A DNA stretch of 64,000 bases, from contig DASXCQ010000010.1 in assembly GCA_036491115.1 (NCBI GenBank), positions 1-64,000 of the forward strand. The letters are read 5' to 3'. Source of the stretch: DATEPR01 sp036491115. GTDB lineage: Bacteria; Actinomycetota; Actinomycetes; Mycobacteriales; Pseudonocardiaceae. Below are positions 1 to 7,716 of the stretch, piece by piece. Position 1 is the first letter of the stretch. Every line of letters starts with the position of its first letter. A program made the translations under genes and the position numbers. The notes under the pieces are model-generated. The model worked only from the letters and a program-made list of their open reading frames with translations, did no database searches and was not told the origin of the DNA.

Positions 1-82
1 CTGGAGGCTCTCGCTCCAGCACCTCGGCCAGCACGACATGCTTCCAGACGTCGCCGATATTCCCGAAGTGCTGGTTGGCCAT
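1..82 (-). CDS. 5' end of a gene cut by the window edge, possible RlmJ-like methyltransferase
   Basis: Only the first 27 codons are present, reading leftward off the window. The protein begins MANQHFGNIGDVWKHVVL. The start at 82 is preferred because AGGAGG lies 10 nt upstream (93-98); an in-frame ATG at 91 is too close to it. The pattern G-N-x-x-D-V-x-K-H resembles the N-terminal GNHADVLKH motif of 23S rRNA m6A2030 methyltransferase RlmJ, but 27 residues cannot settle function. What is seen is a real start with a strong ribosome binding site; the family suggestion is inference. Confidence 0.6.
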   Translation of the reverse strand, partial: MANQHFGNIGDVWKHVVLAEVLEREPP

Positions 83-98
83 GATCCGCATGCCTCCT

Positions 99-569
99 GG
101 CTATCTAAATGGCTGTTTGCTGCGGGCGCCTAGCAGCCTAGTAGATCGTCGGCTGATGGTCCCGATCAGCTGCTTTGTCCCGGCCTTCCTCGTAGGCGCC
201 AAAACCAGGTGAGTGGCCGCCGGGTCCAGGGTCGGCGTAGCCGATCGCCGTGCGACGGCCCGCAGTAGTAGCTGCTGGCCTGGGTAGCGCCGTGGTACCG
301 CTGTAGAAGATCCTTAAGCGGCTCGCGTCGCAAGATGTCACCCCTTGCGGTCACGGACGCACGACTGTAGGGGCCGAAGATCGACAACCGGCCCAGTGGC
401 GACCACGGAGCGGTTCGTATTGTGTTGCATCCGGCCCACGGGCTCGGGCGGCGTGTGTTCGCGGAAGCGCGGACCTCGTCGCCCCCCAGGCCCCACGGTG
501 CGAGCTCCTTGTGTTGGCGTGGTGGTTGGTCTGGGTGGCTACCAGCGCCGGTTCTTTGGTTGGGCCTTT
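99..569. other. Intergenic stretch, no convincing gene
   Basis: About 470 bp between the truncated gene and the end of the sigma factor gene. Short open frames exist on both strands, but none combines a ribosome binding site, G/C-biased third positions and recognisable protein sequence. No tRNA, repeat or clear terminator hairpin was seen. It may be decayed DNA. Confidence 0.5.
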
Positions 570-1463
570 TTAGCGGCTTAGGGTTGTTTCTTTTTGCATG
601 TGGGATAGTTTTGCTGGGTTTCTTACTGCGTAGAGGCCTGTTATTCGGGCGTTGTCCATTCTTACTGCTATTACTGTGTCCAGTTCGTTGTTGAAGCTCA
701 GGGTCAGGGCTGGGTAGCCGTTTACTTGGGCTGGGTGGAGTTTTGCTTTGGCTGCTATTGTGTTGACGCCGGCCGCTAGTAGGCGGGCTACCTTGGTGGC
801 TCCTACTATTGGTACCAGCACTGCTTGTTTTACTCCGCCGCCGTCGCCCAGGAAAACTACGTCGGGTGCCAGTAGGTCCAGTAGGTGTTGCATGTTGCCT
901 GTTTGGACCGCTTGTTGGAAGGCTGCCAGGGCGTCCTGGGTCTCGGCCGCTGTCACCACTCCGCGGGGGCGGCGGGCGGCTACGTGTGCTCGTGCCCTGT
1001 GGGCTATCTGGCGGATCGCTGTTGGGGTTTTGTCCACTGCTCCGCTGATTTCTTCGTAGGTCAGGTCGAATACTTCGCGTAGTACGAACACCGCTCGTTC
1101 GGTCGGGGTGAGCGTTTCCAGTACCAGGAGCATCGCCATCGAGACGCTCTCTGCCAGTTCTACGTCTTCGGCCACGTCCGGGGTGGTGAGGAGCGGCTCG
1201 GGTAGCCACGGGCCTACGTAGGACTCCTTGCGGCGGCCCAGGGTGCGGAGCCGGTCCAGGGCTTGGCGGGTGGCTATCCGGACCAGGTAGGCGCGTTGGT
1301 TCTCGATCGTGGTCAGGTCCACGCCTGCCCATCTGAGCCAGGTTTCCTGTAGGACGTCTTCTGCGTCCGCCGCCGAGCCGAGCATTTCGTAGGCGACGGT
1401 GAAGAGCAGGTTGCGGTGGGTGATGAAGGACTCGGTGGCCTGGTCCGGGTGGTCGCCTGGCAT
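570..1463 (-). CDS. sigJ: ECF41-type RNA polymerase sigma factor (SigJ family) with C-terminal SnoaL-like domain
   Basis: 297 aa; ATG at 1463 chosen because GAGAGGAG lies 5 nt upstream. Region 2 spans about residues 12-75 (LLFTVAYEMLGS, AEDVLQETWLRW) and region 4 about 112-165 (TPTERAVFVLREVF, YEEIS). The rest is a SnoaL-like domain. The three ECF41 signatures are visible: WLPEP at 86-90, DGGG near 208 and NPAKL at 282-286. In this family the C-terminal domain replaces an anti-sigma factor and tunes activity (known for ECF41). It is divergent from a CxxC carboxymuconolactone-decarboxylase gene, the usual ECF41 partner, with ECF41-type promoter motifs between them. Odd: the 3' half uses many A-ending codons (ATA, AGA, GTA, GCA, CCA), unlike its neighbours. 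Confidence 0.93.
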   Translation of the reverse strand: MPGDHPDQATESFITHRNLLFTVAYEMLGSAADAEDVLQETWLRWAGVDLTTIENQRAYLVRIATRQALDRLRTLGRRKESYVGPWLPEPLLTTPDVAEDVELAESVSMAMLLVLETLTPTERAVFVLREVFDLTYEEISGAVDKTPTAIRQIAHRARAHVAARRPRGVVTAAETQDALAAFQQAVQTGNMQHLLDLLAPDVVFLGDGGGVKQAVLVPIVGATKVARLLAAGVNTIAAKAKLHPAQVNGYPALTLSFNNELDTVIAVRMDNARITGLYAVRNPAKLSHMQKETTLSR

Positions 1464-1492
1464 GGCCGCTCCTCTCTGCTGCTTGTCCACCT

Positions 1493-1519
1493 GACACCGC
1501 TGGCCGCTGTCGTGTGACA
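1493..1519 (-). promoter_or_regulatory. Candidate ECF41-type autoregulatory promoter of sigJ
   Basis: On the minus strand TGTCACA (1519-1513) is followed after exactly 16 nt by TGTC (1496-1493). This is one mismatch from the ECF41 consensus TGTCACA-N16-CGTC. It points at sigJ, whose start is 30 nt downstream, so autoregulation is possible. Confidence 0.5.
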
Positions 1520-1540
1520 TCTGTGGTCCGGGTCACGTGT

Positions 1541-1567
1541 TGTCACAGGGGCCCGGGTCGGGGCGTC
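1541..1567 (+). promoter_or_regulatory. ECF41-type promoter of the carboxymuconolactone decarboxylase gene
   Basis: TGTCACA (1541-1547), 16 nt, then CGTC (1564-1567): an exact match to the published ECF41 consensus, 31 nt before the target gene start and next to the gene for an ECF41 sigma factor. Confidence 0.82.
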
Positions 1568-1598
1568 TCGTGGTCGACACCAACAGGGAGGACTCGTC

Positions 1599-2084
1599 AT
1601 GGACGCCCGACTCAACATGCTCGAGAACGAGGTCGCCGCCAAGTTCAACAAGCGGTTCGCCAATGCCAGTCTGGTGATCCGGCAGTCGTCGTTGCCCAGT
1701 GCCACGCAGGAGCTCGTGTCGCTGCGCGCCAGCCAGATCAACGGCTGTGGGTGGTGCATCGACTTCCACGTCAAGGAGGCCGCGGCTGCCGGTGAGACCG
1801 CGGTTCGGCTGCATCTGGTTGCCGCATGGCGCGAGTCGACCGTGTTCACCGAGGCCGAGCAGGCCGCGCTGGCGCTGGCCGAGGAGGGCACTCGGCTGGC
1901 CGACGCCCATGTGGGCGTGTCCGACGAGACCTGGGCCGCGGTGCGTAAGCACTACGACGACGACCAGATCGCGGCGCTGGTCGCCCTGGTCGCGATGATC
2001 AACGCGGCCAACCGGCTCGCCGTGATCGTCAACCAGCGGGGTGGTTCCTACGAGCCGGGCATGTTCGCCGGCCTGACCAGCTGA
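1599..2084 (+). CDS. Carboxymuconolactone decarboxylase family / AhpD-like protein
   Basis: 161 aa; ATG preceded by AGGGAGG 8 nt upstream. The core carries the AhpD redox motif C-G-W-C-I-D-F-H about 48 residues in, matching the family E-x-x-x-C-x-x-C-x-x-x-H pattern. This predicts a small, oligomeric, all-helical peroxidase-like or thiol-redox protein rather than an aromatic ring decarboxylase. It lies directly under an exact ECF41 promoter and divergent from sigJ, so it is the expected target of that sigma factor. Its codon use is normal G/C-ending, in contrast to sigJ. The substrate is unknown. Confidence 0.88.
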   Translation: MDARLNMLENEVAAKFNKRFANASLVIRQSSLPSATQELVSLRASQINGCGWCIDFHVKEAAAAGETAVRLHLVAAWRESTVFTEAEQAALALAEEGTRLADAHVGVSDETWAAVRKHYDDDQIAALVALVAMINAANRLAVIVNQRGGSYEPGMFAGLTS

Positions 2085-2103
2085 TCGGCTCGCGCACCCG
2101 GGG

Positions 2104-2109
2104 TAGTTT
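2104..2109 (+). promoter_or_regulatory. -10 element TAGTTT, leaderless start
   Basis: TAGTTT ends 7 nt before the ATG at 2117 and no Shine-Dalgarno is present, so transcription is predicted to start at or one base before the initiation codon. Confidence 0.5.
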
Positions 2110-2116
2110 CGACCGC

Positions 2117-2890
2117 ATGGGCGGGTACGAGCACATTCGCTGGGAGCGCGACGGCGACACGGTGACCATCACGATGGATCGGGCCGCTCGGCGGAACTCG
2201 CTGTCCGCCGACCACCTGACCGAGCTCGTCGACGGGTTCACCGTGGCGGCCGCGACCGACGCCACCGGCATCGTGCTGGCCGGTGCCGGGCCGGTGTTCT
2301 CCGCGGGGCACGACTTCGCCGATGTGGCCGGGCGGGATCTGGCCGGGACGCGGGAGCTGCTGCGGCTGTGTACCGAGCTGATGCGGACCGTCGAGGGTGT
2401 GCCGCAGGTGGTGGTGGCCAGGGTGCACGGGCTGGCCACGGCGGCCGGGTGTCAGCTGGTGGCGTCCTGTGATCTGGCGGTGGCCGGGCGGTCGGCCGGA
2501 TTCGCGTTGCCGGGTGGGCGGGGTGGTTGGTTCTGTCACACGCCCGCGGTGCCGGTGGCCAGGGCGATCGGGCGGAAACGGCTGATGGAGATGGCGCTGA
2601 CCGGGGACGTCGTGGACGCGGAGACGGCCCTGGCGTGGGGGCTGGTCAATCGGGTGGTGCCCGACGATCAACTGGATGCCGCCGTGGCCGAGCTGCTGGC
2701 CAGGGCGACCCGGGGCAGCAGGGCCAGCAAGGCGCTGGGCAAGCAGACCCTCTACGCGCAGCTGGACCGGCCCGAGGCGGACGCCTACGCGATCGCGCTG
2801 GAGGTCATGGCCGCCGCGTCGCAGACGCCGGCCGCCCGGGAGGGCATGGCGTCGTTCCTGGAGAAGCGCGCCCCGAAGTTTCCCGACTGA
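2117..2890 (+). CDS. Enoyl-CoA hydratase/isomerase family protein (ECHDC3-like)
   Basis: 257 aa crotonase-fold protein. Oxyanion-hole segments are visible as SAGHDF and GLATAAGCQLVASCDLAVA. The region GGWFCHTPAVPVARAIG and the ending ASFLEKRAPKFPD resemble the ECHDC3 branch rather than classical FadB/EchA hydratases. The two catalytic glutamates of true enoyl-CoA hydratase are not at their usual places (A-A-G-C where G-G-x-E is expected; no P-E before the second helix). A hydratase reaction is therefore doubtful, and another acyl-CoA or thioester chemistry, or a non-catalytic role, is possible. It stands alone, with a predicted leaderless promoter. Confidence 0.85.
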   Translation: MGGYEHIRWERDGDTVTITMDRAARRNSLSADHLTELVDGFTVAAATDATGIVLAGAGPVFSAGHDFADVAGRDLAGTRELLRLCTELMRTVEGVPQVVVARVHGLATAAGCQLVASCDLAVAGRSAGFALPGGRGGWFCHTPAVPVARAIGRKRLMEMALTGDVVDAETALAWGLVNRVVPDDQLDAAVAELLARATRGSRASKALGKQTLYAQLDRPEADAYAIALEVMAAASQTPAAREGMASFLEKRAPKFPD

Positions 2891-2958
2891 CCAACCGATC
2901 CGGGCGCCGCTGGTTAGCATGTGGCTGCCGCCGGTGATCGTTGACGAGGGGTGAGGCT

Positions 2959-3273
2959 GTGGGGTCCTTCTTTCAGGTCGATCTGGACGCGTTGAAACAG
3001 TTCGTGGACTCGCTGCACCAGTCGGACGAGAACATGGGCGACGCGCTCGACGCGATGAAGTCGGCCGGTGACGACCTCCAGATCGGCAGCGACGACCTGA
3101 ACGGTGCCGCCAACGACTTCCAGAGCACCTGGCACTACGGCCTGACGCAGATCCACTCCATGACCAAGGACACCGGCGACGGCGTGAACAACGTCTACGG
3201 CAACTACCAGCAGAACGAGCAGGCCATTGCCGACGCCGTGGACAAGATGACCAGCGCGTTGGGTGGCGAGTAG
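2959..3273 (+). CDS. WXG100-like type VII secretion small substrate
   Basis: 104 aa, entirely helical in character. A central W-H-Y-G at residues 58-61 sits where WXG100 proteins have the turn of their helical hairpin. GTG at 2959 is chosen because GAGG/TGAGG sequences lie just upstream; an in-frame TTG at 2941 would add six residues. No signal peptide or membrane segment. It is followed after 2 nt by a larger WXG-bearing protein and probably forms a heterodimer with it for export, by analogy with ESX substrates. No ESX ATPase or membrane component is encoded in this window, so the machinery must lie elsewhere. The WxxG spacing differs from the usual WxG. Confidence 0.72.
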   Translation: MGSFFQVDLDALKQFVDSLHQSDENMGDALDAMKSAGDDLQIGSDDLNGAANDFQSTWHYGLTQIHSMTKDTGDGVNNVYGNYQQNEQAIADAVDKMTSALGGE

Positions 3274-3275
3274 CC

Positions 3276-4529
3276 ATGGCCGACGACACCGCCACCTACC
3301 CGCACCTCGGCTTCAACCCGGTGCCCGGCGTGCCCGGCGACGTGGCGTCGATGGGCGACAAGATCGGCAAGGCGGTCGGCTCGCTGACCGAGGCCAACGG
3401 TCTGATCACCAAGCTGAAGAACGCCAACGACGGCGTGTGGCAGGGCTCGGCGGGCGACGCCTTCCGCAGCCACCTCAACGACAAGCTCGTCACCGACATG
3501 TCGCACGCCCAGCAGTCGCTGGAGACCGCGGTGCACGTGCTGTCCGGCTGGCACACCGACCTGTCCAACTTCAAGGACGTGGCGGGCAAGCTCGACCAGG
3601 AGGCCGCGGCCGCTCAGCAGCAGTACGAGCAGGCGAAGAACGAGCTCGAACAGGCCAAGTCGAATCCCGACCTGGGCCTGGCCGGCAAGCAGTTCCCGGA
3701 CGCGGCGTCACTGCAGCAGGCGCAGAACCTGCTCAACGAGGCCGAGTCGGCGGTCAACACCGCGGCCTCCAAGGTGGGCGACGCCGGCAACTCGCTCGAG
3801 TCGATCATGAAGCAGGCCAAGGACCTGGCCGGCCAGCACGACGACGTGGCCAGCAAGGCCGCGAACGCGCTCAAGCAGGCCACCAGCAAGCTCGCGCCAC
3901 ACAAGCCGGGCATGTTCAGCAGCATGTTCAGCAGCATCGGTGACGCCCTCAAGGCCGTCGGCGGCTGGGTGAAGGACCACCTCAACGACATCCACGCCGT
4001 GCTGTCCACGATCGCCGCCATCGGCGGGCTCGTCGCGCTGGTCACACCGCCGCCGATCGACGCCATCGCGCTGGGCGTCTCGGTCGTCGCCGGTGCCGGC
4101 GCGCTGGCCTGCGACGCGGCCAATCCACAGTTCCGGGCCGGGATCAACCAGCTCGTGCACGGCAACTTCAACAAGCAGTCCCTGGGTGCCGCCATGACCG
4201 GCGTCACCGACCTGCTCAGTGTGGTTCCCGGCGTGGGCGTGGCGTCCAAGGCGCTCAAGGGCGCGGACGTGGTCGGCGAGGGCGTGTCCGGCATCGGCAA
4301 GATCAGCGACATCGCGTCCACGATGGTCGGCAAGCCGGGCTTCGCGGCGAAGATGATCGCCAAGGTCCCCGGCGTGGACACCGCTGTCAACGCGCTCAAG
4401 CTGCCCGCGGTCGCCAACACCGTGCTCACCCACGCCGGTGACGACGTCTCCGGCGCGATCAACCTCGGCATGAAGGCCAAGAGCGCCGTCACCGATGTCT
4501 ACAAGGACGCCAAGAAGGCTTTGTCGTGA
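3276..4529 (+). CDS. Putative type VII secretion effector with N-terminal WXG-like helical domain
   Basis: 417 aa. Residues 1-115 form a WXG-like helical region with W-Q-G at 55-57 (VWQGSAGDAF). Residues 116-215 are Gln/Ala-rich with coiled-coil character (QQQYEQAKNELEQAK). Residues 245-285 hold a hydrophobic stretch (AVLSTIAAIGGLVALV, AIALGVSVVAGAGALA), followed by a Gly/Ala/Lys-rich helical C-terminus. This layout matches putative T7SS-secreted proteins of actinomycetes. No nuclease, NAD-glycohydrolase or other toxin motif is recognisable; the hydrophobic region could act on membranes. It overlaps the next gene by GTGA, implying coupled translation. Confidence 0.7.
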   Translation: MADDTATYPHLGFNPVPGVPGDVASMGDKIGKAVGSLTEANGLITKLKNANDGVWQGSAGDAFRSHLNDKLVTDMSHAQQSLETAVHVLSGWHTDLSNFKDVAGKLDQEAAAAQQQYEQAKNELEQAKSNPDLGLAGKQFPDAASLQQAQNLLNEAESAVNTAASKVGDAGNSLESIMKQAKDLAGQHDDVASKAANALKQATSKLAPHKPGMFSSMFSSIGDALKAVGGWVKDHLNDIHAVLSTIAAIGGLVALVTPPPIDAIALGVSVVAGAGALACDAANPQFRAGINQLVHGNFNKQSLGAAMTGVTDLLSVVPGVGVASKALKGADVVGEGVSGIGKISDIASTMVGKPGFAAKMIAKVPGVDTAVNALKLPAVANTVLTHAGDDVSGAINLGMKAKSAVTDVYKDAKKALS

Positions 4530-5224
4530 CCAACATCCAGTCCGCGCTCGGCGACTCGTCGGACGACCTCACCGAGTTCTGGGTCGAGATCCCCACCGGC
4601 TACGTGCCGCTGCCCACCGACGCCATCGACGAGAACATGGCCGTGGCGACCGACGTGCTGCACGAGCAGGCCGACCCGGACGAGCAGCGGGTCGCCGACG
4701 TGATGATCGGCATGCTCACCTCCTACCTGCACGCCCTGGCCGCGCGCAACGGCGTGTACTGCGGCGTCGGCCACCACCTGTCCGCCGTGGACGGCACGGC
4801 GATCTCGTCGTCGCTGGTGGTGGCGTTGCAGGAGTTCCCGGAGAAGGTCAACCCACGGGTGCTGCTGAAGGACCTGCTGGTCACCAAGGCACAGGAGGGC
4901 GACGAGGGCCAGGCCGACCTGGTGGACGTGCAGGGCAGGCCGATGTTGTTCGTCGAGTGCAGTCGTGAGCTGCCCACACCGCGGTTTCCCGGAGTGCCCG
5001 AGCCTGCGGACGGCGCGACGAGCACGGTGTTCCAGCTCGAGGCCCTGGTGCCCTCGGAGGACGGCAGCAAGCTGGTGTCGGTCGAGTTCTCCACGCCGTT
5101 CGTGGCCCACGGCCCTGAGTTCCGGACGATGTTGGTGACCATGGCGGCATCGGTCTCATTCGACCCGCCGGAGGCGGCCGAGTGGGGCCGGGCGGTGTCC
5201 ATTTCGGACATGCTCGGCGGCTGA
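4526..5224 (+). CDS. Uncharacterised partner of the type VII substrate cassette
   Basis: 232 aa; GTG start embedded in the previous stop (GTGA). Soluble, acidic, no signal peptide, no membrane helix, no motif I recognise. It ends with a beta-rich half (LFVECSRELP, VSVEFSTPF, MLVTMAASVSFD). Translational coupling to the putative effector suggests a dedicated chaperone or an immunity protein. Both are inferences from position alone. Codon use is typical of the region. Confidence 0.6.
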   Translation: MTNIQSALGDSSDDLTEFWVEIPTGYVPLPTDAIDENMAVATDVLHEQADPDEQRVADVMIGMLTSYLHALAARNGVYCGVGHHLSAVDGTAISSSLVVALQEFPEKVNPRVLLKDLLVTKAQEGDEGQADLVDVQGRPMLFVECSRELPTPRFPGVPEPADGATSTVFQLEALVPSEDGSKLVSVEFSTPFVAHGPEFRTMLVTMAASVSFDPPEAAEWGRAVSISDMLGG

Positions 5225-5226
5225 GG

Positions 5227-5790
5227 TCAGGCGCCGAGCAGCGCCCGCACGTCCCGCCTGCGGACCACGGGCAGGAACGTCTTGTCCTCGTCCAGGTCGT
5301 CACCCGTTGTCGACGCCCCGAGCACGCCCGCGACCACGATGATCGACACCCAGATGCCCCGCACCCAGGCGCCGGCCAACTGACCGAACCCGGGCTTGCC
5401 GCCGTCCACCGGGCGGATCATGCGCAGCCCGAACAGCGCCTTGCCCAGGGTGGTGCCGCAGGCCGCCTGGATCGGCACCCGGTGCAGGAACGACACGATC
5501 AGCCACACCAGGATCGCCCACACGACCGGCAGCTTGGCCAGCGACGGCACGTGCTGGGCGCCGATCTCGGTGGCGACCGCGCAGCCGACGTGGATGACCC
5601 AGTCGACCGTGAAACCGAACACCCGGCGCAGCTTGCGCGGCGACGGGTAACGCGGGTCGCCCGCGTAGCCGTGCAGCATGCCGGGCCGGGTCTGCTGGTG
5701 CTGCGGGGGCTGCTGGTACTGGGGTGGCTGTCCCCACGCACCTGGGGGGTAGGGCTGCTGCGGTGTTCCGCCCTGCGGGGGGAAGCTCAT
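5227..5790 (-). CDS. RDD family membrane protein
   Basis: 187 aa; start ATG at 5790. Residues 1-45 are Pro/Gln/Gly-rich (cytoplasmic tail typical of actinobacterial RDD proteins). The RDD domain follows, with R-x-F-G-F-T-V-D-W, a membrane segment about 60-80, a second about 90-105, the G-x-T-L-G-K-x-x-F-G-L-R motif, and a last segment near 150. RDD proteins have been linked to ion transport or membrane homeostasis, but this one has no assigned substrate. It ends 2 nt from the end of the upstream plus-strand gene, so the two are convergent with no room for a separate terminator. Confidence 0.85.
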   Translation of the reverse strand: MSFPPQGGTPQQPYPPGAWGQPPQYQQPPQHQQTRPGMLHGYAGDPRYPSPRKLRRVFGFTVDWVIHVGCAVATEIGAQHVPSLAKLPVVWAILVWLIVSFLHRVPIQAACGTTLGKALFGLRMIRPVDGGKPGFGQLAGAWVRGIWVSIIVVAGVLGASTTGDDLDEDKTFLPVVRRRDVRALLGA

Positions 5791-5796
5791 GGGCGG

Positions 5797-5802
5797 ATTA
5801 TG
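5797..5802 (-). promoter_or_regulatory. -10-like CATAAT, leaderless start of the RDD gene
   Basis: On the minus strand CATAAT is followed by 6 nt and then the ATG at 5790, with no Shine-Dalgarno. The expected transcription start coincides with the start codon. Confidence 0.45.
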
Positions 5803-5949
5803 CCGTAGTGGCGCCGCCGTCAGGCCGATTCCGGCAGGGTCACCGCAACCCGGGCCGGGAGTCGACACTCGGCAGGATCAACCCCGCCGGGACCCGGGTC
5901 GTCCTACAGTTGTGATGCGGCGAATCGGCGACGGCAGAGGGGACGGACC

Positions 5950-7716
5950 GTGAGCGGAATCGCTCAGGTGATCGGTTCGATGCTGTCCTGGTTACACCAG
6001 TACCCGATCACCTTCTGTCCGGGAGCGTGGCCATGGACGGTCACGCTGGCTGGTGGCGTGTTCGGGCTGTTCCCCGTCCTCGGCGCGATCCTGGTGGCGC
6101 TGGTCCGCAAGGGCACCGGCAACAACTACGGCGTGCCGACGATGGTGGTGTTCGGCCTGTTCGGGGGCGTGTTCGGCTTCCTGCTGCCGTGGCTGGGCAG
6201 CACGTTCGTCTCCGACGTGGTGCACACAGCCGTGCGCGAGGGCAGCGCGCCCGGACTCAGCGGGAGGGATGTCGCCGACCTGCGCGCCTCCACGTGCGTC
6301 CTGGACCGGTTCGGCACCCAGGGTGGCTACCTGGGCCGGGGACACACCGTGTTCGAGGCGCTGATGCGGTCCTCGGGCGGCACGTTCGCGTTCGTCGTCT
6401 ACGTCGTCACGCTGGTCGGGCTGCCGGTGCTGTGCCTGCTCGCGGTGCTGGTGCAGCAGCGGGTCGCGCTGCGGCGCGGTCCGCACTGGCCGGGCAGGCT
6501 GATGTGGCTGCCGTTCGTGGCGTTCGCGGTGGCCACCATTCCGCTGGAGGCCAACCTGATGGCCCACCTGTGGCTGGGCTTCCTGGTGGTCAGCGTGCCG
6601 GGCGTGCTGGTGGTGGCGCTGCTGGGCAGCCCGAGCTGGTCGGTGGTCAACCGGCCACCGCGCGAGGCACCGCCCGTGCCGGCCCAGCCGCCGGCCTCCG
6701 CCACGTACCCGCCACCCAGGGAGCTGTACCGGCAACCGCCGCCGTCCATGCCGTACCGGCCGCTGCACAACACTCCACTCGCGCCCATGGCCCCGGCACC
6801 CGCCCGGCTGGCCGACACGCCGGGACCCCTGCCGTTCGCCACCCGGGACAGCGCCACCGTGCTGTGGAACTCGGCGGGCGGTCGGTTCCGCCGGGAACGG
6901 CAGCTCGGACACGGCGGGTTCGGCACGGTGTGGCTGGCCAAGGACACCCAGCTGGACCGGACGGTGGCGCTGAAGTTCGCGCACGCCCCGGACGCCGACA
7001 CCCAGGCCAGGATGATGCGCGAGGCCCGCGCCCTGGCCGCCGTGCACCACCCGAACTGTGTCCGGGTCTACGACATCATCGAGGACGTCGACGGCCTGGG
7101 CATCGTCATGGAGTTCATCGACGGGCAGCCGCTGTCCGACGCCGTCGGGCACGGTCGGCTGGACGACGTGGCCGCTGCCCGGCTGTGGGCAACGATGGCC
7201 GGCGCGCTGGCGTCCGCGCACGTCCAGGGTGTGCTGCACCGGGACGTCAAGCCGGCGAACGTGCTGGTGGACCGGGAGGGCATGCCGCACCTGATCGACT
7301 TCGGCATCGCCAGGGCGCGCGGCGACCAGACGCTCACCGCGGCCGGCCTGATGATGGGCACGCCGGACTTCCTGGCACCGGAGACGGCCTCCACCGGCGT
7401 GGCGACACCGGCGTCGGACGCCTGGCAACTCGCCGCGACCGTGAGCTACGCCCTGACCGGCCAGCCGCCGCGCGGCCACCGCTCGAACCCGATGTCGGCG
7501 CTGATGGCGGCGGCCCAGCGGCTGCCCAACACGCACCTGCCCGACCGCAGCCAGCACCTGGCACTGCTGGCCGCGGCCCTGGACGCCGATCCGGGCCGCA
7601 GGCCGACGCTGAGCAGCGTGCACCGCGAGCTCACCGCGTGGCTGGGCCGGGCGGGGCACAGCGAGGACGGCCCGGTCACCAAGGTGTCGCCGGTCCGGCT
7701 AGCGCCAGGACGGTAG
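5950..7716 (+). CDS. Membrane Ser/Thr protein kinase with N-terminal multi-pass domain
   Basis: 588 aa; GTG start with AGAGGGG upstream. The N-terminal 225 residues hold about five hydrophobic segments, followed by a Pro-rich linker (about 230-300). The C-terminal kinase domain (about 313-575) has the Gly-rich loop GHGGFGTVW, Lys342 in VALKF, H-R-D-V-K-P-A-N from residue 430 and the DFG aspartate at 450; all catalytic residues are intact. The order is the reverse of PknB-type kinases, where the kinase comes first. A rare TTA Leu codon occurs at codon 15 (5992). A TACAGT -10 candidate is at 5905. Its 3' end overlaps the end of the convergent pmt gene by 18 nt. Likely phosphorylates cytoplasmic targets in response to a membrane signal. 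Confidence 0.9.
   Translation: MSGIAQVIGSMLSWLHQYPITFCPGAWPWTVTLAGGVFGLFPVLGAILVALVRKGTGNNYGVPTMVVFGLFGGVFGFLLPWLGSTFVSDVVHTAVREGSAPGLSGRDVADLRASTCVLDRFGTQGGYLGRGHTVFEALMRSSGGTFAFVVYVVTLVGLPVLCLLAVLVQQRVALRRGPHWPGRLMWLPFVAFAVATIPLEANLMAHLWLGFLVVSVPGVLVVALLGSPSWSVVNRPPREAPPVPAQPPASATYPPPRELYRQPPPSMPYRPLHNTPLAPMAPAPARLADTPGPLPFATRDSATVLWNSAGGRFRRERQLGHGGFGTVWLAKDTQLDRTVALKFAHAPDADTQARMMREARALAAVHHPNCVRVYDIIEDVDGLGIVMEFIDGQPLSDAVGHGRLDDVAAARLWATMAGALASAHVQGVLHRDVKPANVLVDREGMPHLIDFGIARARGDQTLTAAGLMMGTPDFLAPETASTGVATPASDAWQLAATVSYALTGQPPRGHRSNPMSALMAAAQRLPNTHLPDRSQHLALLAAALDADPGRRPTLSSVHRELTAWLGRAGHSEDGPVTKVSPVRLAPGR

Noticed and set aside
166..569. Minus-strand frame continuing past the sigma factor gene
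   Set aside because: It is out of frame with sigJ, biased to Arg/Pro/Ser, and its unmatched part (166-569) shows no recognisable protein.
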